From Panopea generosa (Eukaryota; Mollusca; Bivalvia; Adapedonta; Hiatellidae): a stretch of 64,000 nucleotides of DNA. The translations under genes were made by a program, and so were the position numbers. The DNA is taken from contig CM055907.1 of NCBI GenBank assembly GCA_029582155.1, positions 32,733,983 to 32,797,982 on the forward strand, written 5' to 3'. Positions 12,969-24,419 of this stretch are shown piece after piece (positions within the stretch are counted from its first letter, which is position 1; each line of letters begins with the position of its first letter). The notes below the pieces were generated by a model. That model was not told the DNA's origin, did not search any database, and saw only the letters and a list, made by a program, of their open reading frames with translations.

Positions 12969-15900
12969 TATGTAACTTCAACCTTCTCCGGGTCACCATG
13001 TTGTGGGCCTAATTACCTAGTTATGTAACTGCAACCTTCTCCGGGTCACCATGTTGTGGGCCAAATTACCTACTTATGTAACTCCAACATTCTCCGGGTC
13101 ACCATGTTGTGGGCCAAATAACCTAGTTATGTAACATCAACCTTCTTTGTATCACCATATTATGGGCCTTATTACCTAGTTATGTAACATCAACCTTCTC
13201 TGGGTCACCATGTTTTGGGCCTAATTTCCTAGTTATATAACTTCAACCTTCTCCTGGTCATCATGTTGTTGGCCTAATTACCTAGTTATATAATATCAAC
13301 CTTCTCCGGGTCATCATGTTGTGGGCCTACTTACCTAGTTATGTAACATCAACCTTCTCTGGGTCACCATGTTGTGGGCCTAATTACCTAGTAATGTAAC
13401 TTCAACCTTCTCCGGGTCACCATGTTGTGGGCCTTATTACCCAGTTATGTAACTTTTCCGGATCACCATGTTGTGGGTCTAATTACCTAGTTATTTAACA
13501 TCAACCTTCTCCGGGTCATAATGTTGTGAGCTTTATTATCTAGTTATGTAACTTCAACCTTCTCTGAGTCACCATGTTGTGGGCCTAATTACCTAGTTAT
13601 GTAACTTCAACCTTCTCAGGGTCACCATGTTGTGGGCCTAATTACCTAGTTATGTAACATCAACCTTCTCCGGGTCACCATGTTGTGGGCCTTATTACCC
13701 AGTTATGTAACTTCTCCAGATCACCATGTTGTGGGTCTAATTACCTAGTTATGTAACTTCAACCTTCTCTGGGTCACCATGTTGTGGGCCTAATTACCTA
13801 GTTATGTAACTTCAACCTTCTCCAGGTCACCATGTTGTGGGCCTAATTATCTAGTAATGTAACATCAACCTTCTCCGGGTCACCATGTTGTGGGCCTACT
13901 TATCTAGTAATGTAACATCAACCTTCTCCGGGTCACCATGTTGTGGGCCTTATTACTTAGTTATGTAACTTCAACCTTCTCTCGGTCACCATGTTGTGGG
14001 CCTTATTACTTAGTTATTTAACATCAACCTTCTCTCGGTCACCATGTTGTGGGCCTAATTATCTAGTAATGTAACATCAACCTTCTCCGGGTCACCATGT
14101 TGTGGGCCTAATTATCTAGTAATGTAACATCAACCTTCTCCGGGTCACCATGTTGTGGGCCTTATTACCCAGTTATGTAACTTCAACCTTCTCTCGGTCA
14201 CCATGTTGTGGGCCTAATTATCTAGTAATGTAACATCAACCTTCTCCGGGTCACCATGTTGTGGGCCTAATTATCTAGTAATGTAACATCAACCTTCTCC
14301 GGGTCACCATGTTGTGGGTCTTATTACCTAGTTATGTAACTTCAACCTTCTCTCGGTCACCATGTTGTGGGCCTAATTATCTAGTTATGTAACATCAACC
14401 TTCTCCGGGTCACCATGTTGTGGGCCTTATTACCCAGTTATGTAACTTCAACCTTCTCTCGGTCACCATGTTGTGGGCCTAATTATCTAGTAATGTAACA
14501 TCAACCTTCTCCGGGTCACCATGTTGTGGGCCTAATTATCTAGTAATGTAACATCAACCTTCTCCGGGTCACCATGTTGTGGGCCTTATTACCCAGTTAT
14601 GTAACTTCAACCTTCTCTCGGTCACCATGTTGTGGGCCTAATTATCTAGTAATGTAACATCAACCTTCTCCGGGTCACCATGTTGTGGGCCTAATTATCT
14701 AGTAATGTAACATCAACCTTCTCTGGGTCACCATGTTGTGGGCCTAATTACCTAGTTATGTAACTTCAACCTTCTCCGGGTCACCATGTTGTGGGCCTAA
14801 TTATCTAGTTATGTAACATCAACCTTCTCCGGATCATCATGTTGTGGGCCTTATTACCCAGTTATGTAACTTCTCCAGATCACCATGTTGTGGATCCAAT
14901 TACCTAGTTATTTAACATCAACCTTCTCAGGGTCATCATGTTGTGAGCCTTATTACTTAGTTATGTAACTTCAACCTTCTCTCGGTCACCATGTTGTGGG
15001 CCTAATTACCCAGTTATTTACATCAACCTTCTCCGGATCGTCATGTTGTGGGCCTACTTACCTAGTTATGTAACTTCTCCGGGTCATCATGTTGTGGGCC
15101 TACTAACCCAGTTATTTACATCAACCTTCTCCGGATTGTCATGTTGTGGGCCTACTTACCTAGTTATGTAACTTCTCCGGATCATCATGTTGTGGGCCTT
15201 ATTACCCAGTTATGTAACTTCTCCGGATCATCATGTTGTGGGTCTAATTTCCTAGTTATTTAACATCAACCTTCTCAGGGTGATCATGTTGTGGGCCTAA
15301 TTACCTAGTTAAGTAACTTCAACCTTCTCCGGGTCACCATGTTGTGGGCCTAATTACCCAGTTATTTACATCAACCTTCTCTGGATCGTCATGTTGTGGG
15401 CCTACTTACCTAGTTATGTAACTTCTCCGGGTCATCATGTTGTGGGCCTACTTACCTAGTTATGGAACTTCAACCTTCTCTGGGTCACAATGTTGTAGGC
15501 CTAGTTACCTAGTTATGTAACATCAACCTTCTCTGGGTCACCATGTTGAGGGCCTAATTACCTAGTTATGTAACTTCAACCTTCTCCGGGTCACCATGTT
15601 GTGGGCCTAAATATCTAGTTATGTAACATCAACCTTCTGCGGGTCACCATGTTGTGGGCCTAATTACCTAGTTATGTTACTTCTCCGGATCACCATGTTG
15701 TAGGCCTTATTACCTTGTTATGTAACATCAACCTTCTCCGAGTCACCATGTTGTGGACCTAATTACCTAGTTATGTAACATCAACCTTCTCAGGGTCACC
15801 ATGTTGTGGGCCTAATAACCTAATTATGTAACATCTCCGGGTCACCATGTGGGCCTAATTACCTAGTTATTTAACATCAACCTTCTCCGGATCATCATGT

Positions 15901-16668
15901 TGTGGGCCTTATTACCTACTAATGTAACTTTAATATTCTCCAGATCACCATGTTGTGGGCCTAATTACCTAATTATGTAACATCAACCTTCTCCGGGTCA
16001 CCATGTTGTGGGCCAAAATACCTAGTTATGTAACTTCAACCTCATACAGGTAAGCATGTTGTGTGCCTAATTACCTAGTTGTATAACTTTAACCTTATCC
16101 GGGTAAGCATGTTGCGGACCTCATTACCTTGTTATATAACTTCAAACTTCTTCGGTCTCCATGTTGTGGGCCTAATTACCTAGTTATATAACTTCAACCT
16201 CATCTAGGTCACCATGTTGTGGGCCTAATTACCTAGTTATGTAACTTCAACCTTCTCCGAATCACCATGTTGTGGGCCTTATTACCTAGTTATGTATCTT
16301 CAACCTTCTCCGGGTCACCATGTTGTCAGCCTAATTACCTAGCTATGTAACTTCAACCTTATCAGGGTCACAATGTTGTGGGTCTAATTACCTAGTTATA
16401 TAACTTCAACCTTCTCCGGGTCACCATGTTGTGGGCCTCACTACCTAGTTTTAAAACTTCAACCTTATCCGGGTCATCATGTTGTGGGCCTAATTACTTA
16501 GTTATGTAACTTCAACCTTATCGGGGTCACCATGTTGTGGGCATAATTACCTAGTTATATAACTTCAACCTTATCCAGGTCACCATGTTGTGGGCCTAAC
16601 TACCTAGTTATATAACATCAACCTTCTCTGGGTCACCATATTTTGGGCCTAACTACCTAGTATATAAC
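12969..16668. repeat. Satellite A array, second block
   Basis: The same 53-bp unit resumes immediately after the TA element, in the same orientation and phase, confirming one array split by insertion. It ends near 16,668, where units shorten to CTAGTATATAACATACAC and give way to non-repetitive AT-rich DNA. Units near the right edge are the most diverged (for example GGTAAGCATGTTG copies at 16,030-16,110), as is typical of satellite margins. Confidence 0.97.
13979..14720. repeat. Three-unit (159-bp) higher-order repeat in satellite A
   Basis: A trimer consisting of two TTATCTAGTAATG units and one TTACCCAGTTATG unit with TCTCTCGGTCACC repeats here. The TCTCTCGG marker lies at 14,031, 14,190, 14,349, 14,455 and 14,614, steps of 159, 159, 106 and 159 bp. 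The 106 step is a two-unit deletion variant. Copies are near-identical, pointing to recent unequal exchange. Confidence 0.9.
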
Positions 16669-17520
16669 ATACACATAAAAACAATAAAAATATATAAAAT
16701 AGTGTATACATTTGCATTTCTGCATGCCAAATTGAGCTCTTTAATTATGATGGATAGTCCCGTCCCGTAAGTTAAAAAATTTGCAAGGCTTACATTTTAT
16801 GTATTTTTAATATTGATATATTGTGTTTAAGGATGATTTGGTTTTATACACTCTCACACAAGAAACTCATATTAAAGTGGGTATATTAACGAATAGTGAG
16901 GTTTGTTGTTTATTTACTTAGTGTCTCATTAATTAGAAAAACATTTACATTCATTATGATTATGAAATAAATGTAGATACCAATGATTGTTTATTGTGCC
17001 ATTCCCATGTGATACAGTAGCAATGATCAGTGTCCTTCTGTGCTTTCTTTTGCGTGTCCGATTGCTAATGATATATTGATCGCCAATTGATCTAGTTGCT
17101 TTGTTTTCATTTACACAATAGTTATGTTCAATTCAGTCAATTACTAATACATATAGTAATGAGGATAAATTGAAGAGGTGTGAACAAAAACAAGAAACAT
17201 GCTCGGTGCTTTATGTTAAACACACTTTCATTATGCTGCACTAATGAACGATGACCCATACTCAAATAATCCTGAACACGAACCTGGCTGCAGCTGTGGC
17301 AATGTATCAAGCAGCACATGCCACACTCACAGTGAAAATGCCATTTTCAATGCTTACTGCAAAAAAAAGGGGTCAATAAAAAAAGAGTTTCGTGAGCATT
17401 GAAAAGATCATACAACTGAATTGACAAAAAAAAGAATTGCAAAAAAAAATTAAAAGTGTGCAGATATGAATTACACATAAAGTGAGTGACAATATGTTAG
17501 TGAGGCAAACAACAAGCAAT
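16669..17520. other. AT-rich intergenic DNA
   Basis: No repeat array or convincing gene. A short plus-strand frame at about 17,260-17,395 contains several Cys and His residues and is open for about 45 codons, but it is interrupted at 17,400 and was not recognised. It could be a decayed upstream part of the remnant at 17.57-17.9 kb. Confidence 0.5.
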
Positions 17521-17565
17521 TGTGAGGGCTGTTTTTGCTGAACATGGACTTAAAAGCGATTATAT

Positions 17566-17920
17566 TTGTTAATAGGACAGTGTTGTATTACACGTGTTAG
17601 ATCCACAAGTAATGAAGTTCCAATGGAAACTAGACAGACTGCACAACTGGAGGTTAACAAAGAACCTGGCAATATTATAGATAAAACAGTCACTAAAAAA
17701 GACTATGTTGTTGTGTTGTATGCCAATCTTTGTTACAAATGTAAAGTCCTGCACATCAACAATCAAGAAAACACAATCCACATTACATTTATGACCCGCT
17801 GACAAAGATAAAGTTTGGATAAATAGAGAAATGTGCTTCGTAAAAACTACCATCCTGTTGCAACCGCAAAAAAAATTGGGCGAATATTTCCTGTTCATGC
17901 CAAGGTGATTGGTACAAACT
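17566..17920 (+). pseudogene. Frameshifted protein-domain remnant
   Basis: The open frame at 17,566-17,802 has a protein-like stretch (DYVVVLYANLCYKCKVL, then HITFMTR). It stops at 17,800, but protein-like sequence continues in the next frame (DKDKVWINREMCFVKTTILL) and, after an eight-A run near 17,870, in a third frame (IGRIFPVHAKV). Read together, the order D-x-V-V-V-x-Y, a K-V-x-x-I turn, F-M-x-R, a Trp, I-L-x-x-P and G-R-x-x-P-V resembles a small beta-rich C-terminal module I recall from transposon-associated invertebrate proteins. This likeness is by eye only. No start, promoter or intron is evident. It is best treated as a broken copy with at least two frameshifts. Confidence 0.35.
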
Positions 17921-18808
17921 GTTGTAGCAGATATGTGTTAAATTTTGCATACATGCAGGAAATGTTTGAGATGGCGATTTTATGGATTTTCCCATGACCA
18001 AATACATTTACTGGATAGTTTATGTTTATTATGTTACAGAAAATAATTTGCAGCTTCTTTAAAACCTGTTTATGCTTATTCAAAAGAATGAACCATAATA
18101 CTAAAAATTAATAAGAGCTGTCAGAGGGACAGCGCGCTCAACTGTTTCGATGCTGTTTTAAAACAACAGCTTTTTCAGGAAATAAGTACCAAATGGAAGA
18201 CAATTAAAACTCAGGGGTGGTAAAATTAAGCTATAATTATTGCTTGTCTGTTAAAAATAAATTAGCAAAATAACTCACCAACACTATTTATTTTTATTAT
18301 CAACAGTTATGATTTTTTGAAAACAACGAAGTGAATGTATGACTTATATTGCCTTAATATTATTTAATTCAGCATTTGTCATTTGTTATATATTATGTCT
18401 TTCAAACTTTAAAATTGCTTTATAAATTAACCATTGCTGACAAATAACCCTAGTAGGTTTAACTTAAGGCACATCATGTATGTATAATAACACTAAATAC
18501 TTCATTGCATGACTAGAACAATATAAGTTGGTCAAGCAATACTAATATACAAATTAAACATTACCTGAAATAATTCCAGCAAGAATTTAAAATAAAGTGT
18601 AAGCTATAGTTGAGATGATCTTCTGTTTCAAGATAAGTTTATAGATCAATGTTTTACATTATGCGGTACAATTATGCACTACCTTCAAATCATATGGTAA
18701 TATACCAGTTCTTGTTAATGGATCTATAGTGTCTTGTACCAACACATACAGTTTATCAATGCTGGAGATTGTTCTACATTCTAAGTTGTTCAGTTTTATA
18801 AATTTATA
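17921..18808. other. AT-rich intergenic DNA, nothing recognised
   Basis: Short open frames on both strands lack protein-like composition. No array, hairpin or terminal repeat was seen. Confidence 0.5.
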
Positions 18809-19811
18809 TGAGGTATGTCCCAAAAGTAATAGGACACATTTAGAAATATGCCTTTAAGTGTATCAATCCAAACAAAAATTGGCATGAATCATTTTCCATA
18901 TTTAAACTATAAGCATATAAAATTTCAATATCGTACACCACCATTTAACATTAATTTTGACAAGTCAAAATGTATATGTAATAAAGTACGGGGGAGTTTG
19001 ACGTTATTTGTGCGACATCAAGTTGACATTCAAATGAAAGTCATTCTTTTTTCGAGATATGAACCGCTGTGCAAAACACAATTTTAGTGGTACTGCACCC
19101 ACTTCTGGTACATGTCACGATACTATGATGAGTCATAGATCCTAACCACAGAATGTACGCTTAGGTACATGGCCTGGAGTTACTTAAAGCTCTGTTCTCG
19201 AAGATCTGACTCGAATCCCAGAAAAAACACAAGATTTCTGTCGTCCAGATTGCTGATGGGCAGCTACTTTCGCCTCACCATTGGAAACCATTTTGTACCA
19301 CCAATAGACAAAACTCCAGGATATGCCTTCTGTTAAAGAGTTGTATGCAATAAACTTTAGAGTATCCTGATATGTCATAGTACACCCAACACAAAATTTT
19401 ACCACACTCCAAATTTATACTCTAGGCATGACGTCTTATTCAAATTCGTATTTCAAAAGTGCGCATAATATGAAAATGCTTATCGATAATGTCAAATTTT
19501 TAAACAACATTCGCACATGATCTGAAATTACATCCACTGTTGTTTCATAACATTTGGCGCGATATTAAGGAAGTTGTCTGCTTCCCAAGGCAATGTTGTA
19601 TTTTTAGGCATCCTATTTAAAAGTCCCCCGTACTTCTAAACTTGCGTTACTATGGTGACTTTTGCATGAACTTAACGGTGACTGAAAGTTGATTTGATGT
19701 TTTATGACAATAGAAGATGTGTCGATCTATCAATTGATACAATTGGTTTGCATGTAATGCCCAAAATACAAAAATGACAGGGTCGTCCTATTACTTTTGG
19801 GACATACTTCA
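18809..19811 (-). mobile_element. Internally deleted mariner-family element (1,003 bp)
   Basis: The ends are inverted repeats: TGAGGTATGTCCCAAAAGTA at 18,809 and its near reverse complement ending at 19,811 (TGAAGTATGTCCC on the minus strand). TA dinucleotides flank both sides (18,807-18,808 and 19,812-19,813). A further shared subterminal motif, GTACGGGGGA, lies about 175-190 bp inside each end, so the inverted repeats may be long but decayed. GTCCCAAAAGTAATAGGAC-type ends with a TA duplication are typical of mariner elements. A full mariner is about 1.3 kb with a transposase of about 345 residues; only the N-terminal part is visible here. Confidence 0.85.
19184..19405 (-). pseudogene. Mariner transposase N-terminal (helix-turn-helix) fragment
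   Basis: A 73-codon frame matches the DNA-binding head of mariner transposases in order: VKFCV at residues 2-6, a TLKF helix near 15, SFVYWWYKMVSNGEAKV at about 31-47, and QQSGRQ near 51-56, corresponding to the family pattern F-x-W-x-K-x-F-x-x-G followed by R-S-G-R. The frame then drifts into unrelated sequence and stops. The catalytic DD(34)D/E domain is absent, so the product cannot transpose. Its place inside a TA-flanked element with mariner-type ends supports the call. Whether the head is still expressed, and could act as a competitor for end binding, is unknown. Confidence 0.75.
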
Positions 19812-20029
19812 TACATGTATATACAATATAGGCCACTAACTTCACATCAGAGGGCAATATTTTAAAATAATCTTGTACCAGCATGCACAGATTATCACAG
19901 TGGGTACCCTTTCATGAAAATGAAGAAAAATATTTACAGAAAACTATTAAACTTTCATGAAAATGAAAAAAATAAATTTAAAACAATAAAAATAACATAA
20001 TATAAACCCTGCAAAACTTACCCTATTTG

Positions 20030-20749
20030 TCAAACATCTAAGTTCAATGCCTTGTACTACAAACTTTAACCTGCTGTAAAACATAATTTCTAAGTCCAAA
20101 AGGACCTTAACTCTGTGTTATGGTTCTGGTCTCTGTGCATTCCGTTGATGATATTAAACACATATGTGAAGCTAGATTCATATCCAATGATAGGTTGATG
20201 AAATATGTACCTGCTAAAAAAATCTAACCTGCTAAAAAACTTAAACCAGATTTTCTAAGTCTAAAATGGTCATAATTCTGCCAAAATGCAACCCAATCTG
20301 AGAGTTATGGTTCTTATCTCTGTGTGTACCATTGATGATGCTGAACACACATGTGGTTAAGCTCATATCAAATGAGTGGTTGCATAGATAATTTACCTGA
20401 TTAAAAACTTTAACCTGAAAAATTAAGTCCAGAAAGGGCGGTAACTGTGCCAAAAGACAACCCAGATTTATGGTTCTTGTCTCTGTGTGTTCCATTGATG
20501 ATGCTGAACAAACATGAAGTTTCATTCATATCCAATGAGTGGTTGCATAGATATCTTACCTGATAAAAAAGCTTTTAACCTGAAAAATTAAGTCCAAAAA
20601 GGGCGGTAACTGTGCTAAACTGCAACTCAGATTTATGGTTCTTGTCTCTGTGTGTTCCATTCATGATGCTGAACACACATGAAGTTTCATTCATATCCAA
20701 TGAGTGGTTGCATAGATATCTTACCTGATAAAAAAGCTTTTAACCTGAA
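20030..20749. repeat. Array of about four dispersed-repeat units (170-190 bp)
   Basis: Successive units share TTAACCTGAAAAATTAAGTCC, then an AAAGGGCGGTAACTGTGC block, ATGGTTCTTGTCTCTGTG, CCATTCATGATGCTGAACA and CAATGAGTGGTTGCATAG. Copies begin near 20,060, 20,230, 20,410 and 20,580. This looks like a family of non-coding repeats common in bivalve DNA (recalled, not searched). The open frames here are incidental. Confidence 0.75.
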
Positions 20750-21796
20750 CAAAAGGCCCAAGAGGGCCTGAGGACACTCTACTGACTCATGAACCCTCGG
20801 GGCGGAGTCATTTTTAACCCTAGGGACACCATTTGAAGAAATCTAACAATACTATAGTTGGTCATAATAACTACATAAACATTTTGAAAATCTGTTGGTC
20901 CATTCATGAGAAGAAGATTTTTTAAGTTTTGGACTATTTTTAGTAACGGTGGCCATCTTGAATTTCAGATCGAAAAAAAAAAATCTTCTGTATAGTCTCC
21001 TATGCAACAGAAACATGCATGTGAAGTTTCAGTTTAATTGGCCTGGTGGTTTCAGAAAGGATGAAAGAAAAAGAGAATTTTCTGTTTTCCCATAGTATCC
21101 CTATGTAAAATTCTAAGTCCCCTTACAGTGCCCCTATAAATTTTAGCCCTTTAATTCTTATCTGCAATCAAACCCCTACACATAGGGATAATTTATGCCA
21201 AATATGAACAAATCTGACATACTGGTTCTCAAGAAAACGATTTTAGTAATTCCCCATTTTTACCTTTTTGGGGCCCCTCCTGACCCCTTAAGACAGTGGA
21301 ACCCAGTCATTTTTACAAATCTGAACCTCCTTCACCAAACAATGCTTCTGTGAAGATATGTGCAAAATCATTTCCGTTTCTAAAAAAGACAAAAAAAAAT
21401 ATTATAGTGACATGTGTCCCCTAATTGAACCCTCAGGCGGGGTCATATTTAACCCTAGGGACACCATTTGAACAAATCTAACAAAACTATAGTTGGTCAT
21501 CATTACTACATAAACATTTTGAAAATCTGTTGGGCCATTCATGAGAAGAAGATTTTTTAAGTTTTGAACTATTTTTAGTAACGGAGGCCATCTTGAATTT
21601 CAGATCGAAAAAAAAATCTTCTGTATAGTCTCCTATGCAACAGAAACATGCATGTGAAGTTTCAGTTTAATTGGCCTGGTGGTTTCAGAGAAAGTGCTGC
21701 TAACAGACGACAGACGACAGACGACAGACGACAGACAACGGACGACAGACAACGCGCCATCGCATAAGCACTTTTGACCTTTTGCCAGTAGAGTTA
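20750..21796. mobile_element. About 1.05-kb repeat inserted within the array
   Basis: The array is interrupted after TTTTAACCTGAAC and resumes as AAAAATTAAGTCCAAAAAGG at 21,797, with a matching unit on either side, so the intervening DNA is an insertion. It begins AAAAGGCCCAAGAGGGCCTG and ends after a run of 7-bp ACAGACG repeats and CTTTTGACCTTTTGCCAG. Inside it, a segment of about 280 bp (AACCCTAGGGACACC to GGTGGTTTCAGA) is present twice, near 20,780-21,060 and 21,422-21,695. No coding capacity is seen. Confidence 0.65.
21713..21760. repeat. 7-bp (ACAGACG)n minisatellite
   Basis: Five or more near-perfect copies of ACAGACG followed by ACAACGG variants, close to the 3' end of the inserted repeat. 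Confidence 0.85.
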
Positions 21797-21990
21797 AAAA
21801 TTAAGTCCAAAAAGGGCATTAACTGTGCTAAAATGCAATCCGGAGCTATGGTTCTTGTCTCTGTGTGTTCCATTCATGATGCTGAACATACATGTGAAGT
21901 TTCATTCATGTCCAATGAGTGGTTGCATAGATATCTAACCGGATAAAAAAAATTAACCTGAAAAACAATAGCCCCCCCTAATCTATGAAT
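21797..21990. repeat. Last unit of the 20-kb repeat array
   Basis: A further copy of the unit seen at 20,580 (AAGTCC, AAAGGGCATTAACTGTGC, GGTTCTTGTCTCTGTGTG, CAATGAGTGGTTGCATAG) in the same orientation, placed directly after the inserted element. Confidence 0.75.
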
Positions 21991-22096
21991 AGTCAAGCTA
22001 AAAATGCAGAAATTAACATTAATTAGACATTTCGTATTAGTTTAGTTTGAATGTTTTTTGGGTATTATAAGTTCTGTGGACATTCCATTTCATTTT

Positions 22097-22343
22097 ACAT
22101 ATGTATTAATACAGGTTTAATTTACCGGACAATTATTACTTATTTACGTATGTATTAATACAGGTTTAATTTACCTGATAATTATTACTTATTTACGTAT
22201 GTATTTATACAGGTTTAATTTACCAGACAGTTATTACTTATTTACATTATGTATTAATATAGGTTTAATTTACCAGACAATTATTACTTATTTACATATG
22301 TATTGATAAAGGTTTAATTTACCGGACAATTATTACTAATTTA
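22097..22343. repeat. 49-bp minisatellite, five copies
   Basis: ATGTATTAATACAGG begins at 22,101, 22,150, 22,199, 22,249 and 22,298 with few changes; each copy includes GGTTTAATTTACCGGACAAT. The period is 49 bp, with one 50-bp copy. Confidence 0.92.
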
Positions 22344-23361
22344 TGAGCCAGCATTGAATTTTGAAGCGATCTGATTATTATTTTTTCCGGTGACATTGTT
22401 GTTTGTGTTTCATTTCTATTAATTGCTTTGATGTCATTTTGTTTCAATTACTTTGCCTGTTCGACAGTTATGACAAAATGAAATAAATTTACATTTCGAA
22501 TTATAATTATTCTTAAAACGTGTTTTGTTTTGTTTTTTATTAATTCTGTTAGAAAGTAAACATATTTTAAGGAACAATTATTGATTCCTTAACTACAACT
22601 CTATGCCACAACATGGATTTGATTATCAGAAGATACAAATGCTACAAGTTTTAATGAACTTAAACTTTTTAAATGGGTGCATTAAATTTTCCACGATGTC
22701 TCTCACCCGAAAATATACTTTACTATCAAGTTATGTTGAAACATTTTTAGATTTATACTGCCGAGATATGGTGTAAAACAGGAATGGCACTGACAATATC
22801 ATTAGTTATTTGCCAAATTTGATTCTGGAAACTTAATCGCCTGTAACAGCTGTTAAACGTTTCAGCAGTAATGCTGACAGATTTGATGTATATTTTCAGT
22901 CAATATAGCTACATCACTTTTTGAAGGTTAACCTACCTGTTGACTTCTGACAAGGAATTATATAGAGAAGGAAAGGCAATTGAAGGATATTTTGTGAACG
23001 CTCGCATTATCTTGTATTCAATTATCTTTAAACTTCCATTTTTGAAATAGGAACACAAATCAAAATTTTTACATTGCAGAATGAAATTCTCATCAAAACA
23101 ATACCATTCCCAGCAATTTGAGTTTAATTTAAGTACTTATATTATCATTACCAAAATTTTTTAAATGTTTTAAAGTATTTCTATGATATTAAAATCATAT
23201 CAAAATGAACAAGAAATGTCACTGGTAAGTGTCACATGCCCCCCAAATGGTCTGTGAAAATAACAATATATTTTATAATAAGTACCCATGTATCCATAAA
23301 TATCAAGAGTAATGGACTGATGTTTCTGACTAGACATGCAATTTCATGCTTTTTTTACATA
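22344..23361. other. AT-rich intergenic DNA
   Basis: Nothing gene-like. From about 23,210 the text AAGAAATGTCACTGGTAAG with ATGCCCCCC resembles the leading part of a dispersed bivalve repeat whose TGACCTTGACC part lies further right. Confidence 0.45.
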
Positions 23362-24418
23362 AAAGGCTCATTAAACTTCTGAAACGGTCGTTTTTAGTTT
23401 TAATTTAACTCAGTTTCACTCTTCCAGATGATAGAATACTTGTTTATGTTTATAATTCATATAAATAAAAAGCACATTATTAGCACAAAATTACGAACAG
23501 GGTTTTGTTTACAAATTCATGTTCGTCTCTTTCCGATAAACACCTTCGGCAAAAAACGGGAGTTATGAAGCTTGTTCGGAAATGCGTCGATCGGTAATAT
23601 ATGATCAATTCACTTCAGAGAGAAACATAATATGGGGAACTGTAGGGGATATGGTTAAAAATTAAACAATCGCTTGCAATTTGATAGTTTTTAAGAACAT
23701 CCCTTTTATTCCACCCAGTGCATTAATGAACTGGAACCCACAAGCTAATTTATTGCACGTAAGCGATGTATCGTTTATATAAAATTAAATATAAAATTAC
23801 TTTTTTTTAATAACTGTACTAAACAAACCACTTTTGGTAGCCTCTCAATATTGACTACAATAAAGTGATTTGTGACGTAATAGCGTGTGCGATAGTATAA
23901 CACGTATATGCAAGGGAGGATCCTGAGCAAGAGTTACTAGACCAAACTAGTATTCAGTACTCATTGTTTTTCAATGCATATAAATAATATAGTGCGTACT
24001 GCATTCGATAGTTTTATTGTAGACATCAATAATTTTTTTAAAACAAGAAAACCCAATAACGATACATAATATTAGTGAAGCCATAACTTTTCCAATCTTG
24101 TTAATGAACCCCTTATCTAACGGTCTAAATCCGCACATTACCACTGCTGTATTTATTTACTTCCGAACACTGGCAGAGGTACAGTCGGAAAGCAACCTAG
24201 TCATTACGGAATTACAAAAATGTAAACAAAAGTTAAAAGTTTGGTCCGCTCACCTAAGAAATACCCATTTTGATCAAAATTATTTAATTTCTCGCTTTTT
24301 TAAAAACAGTCACTAAGGGGTATACAGGAATGGTTTTAGCAATATCATAAACACATTTAACTACAATCATTTGTGTTATTATCAAAAAGTGTCCATTTCA
24401 GAAGTTTAATGAGGCTTT
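23362..24418. mobile_element. Segment flanked by about 25-bp inverted repeats
   Basis: AAAGGCTCATTAAACTTCTG at 23,362 is repeated inverted at 24,395-24,418 (CAGAAGTTTAATGAGGCTTT). The 1,057-bp segment lies in the middle of a dispersed repeat, consistent with an inserted TIR element. A clear target duplication could not be fixed. A 72-codon frame at 24,098-24,316 was not recognised as a transposase. Confidence 0.5.
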
Positions 24419-24419
24419 A

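Noticed and set aside
12733-12975. Ser/Ala/Arg-rich frames at the right end of the TA element
   Set aside because: They are translations of GC-rich subterminal repeats and run across the transposon end into satellite.
24098-24316. 72-codon frame as a transposase of the inverted-repeat segment
   Set aside because: No catalytic or DNA-binding motif could be seen; the length is within chance for the region.
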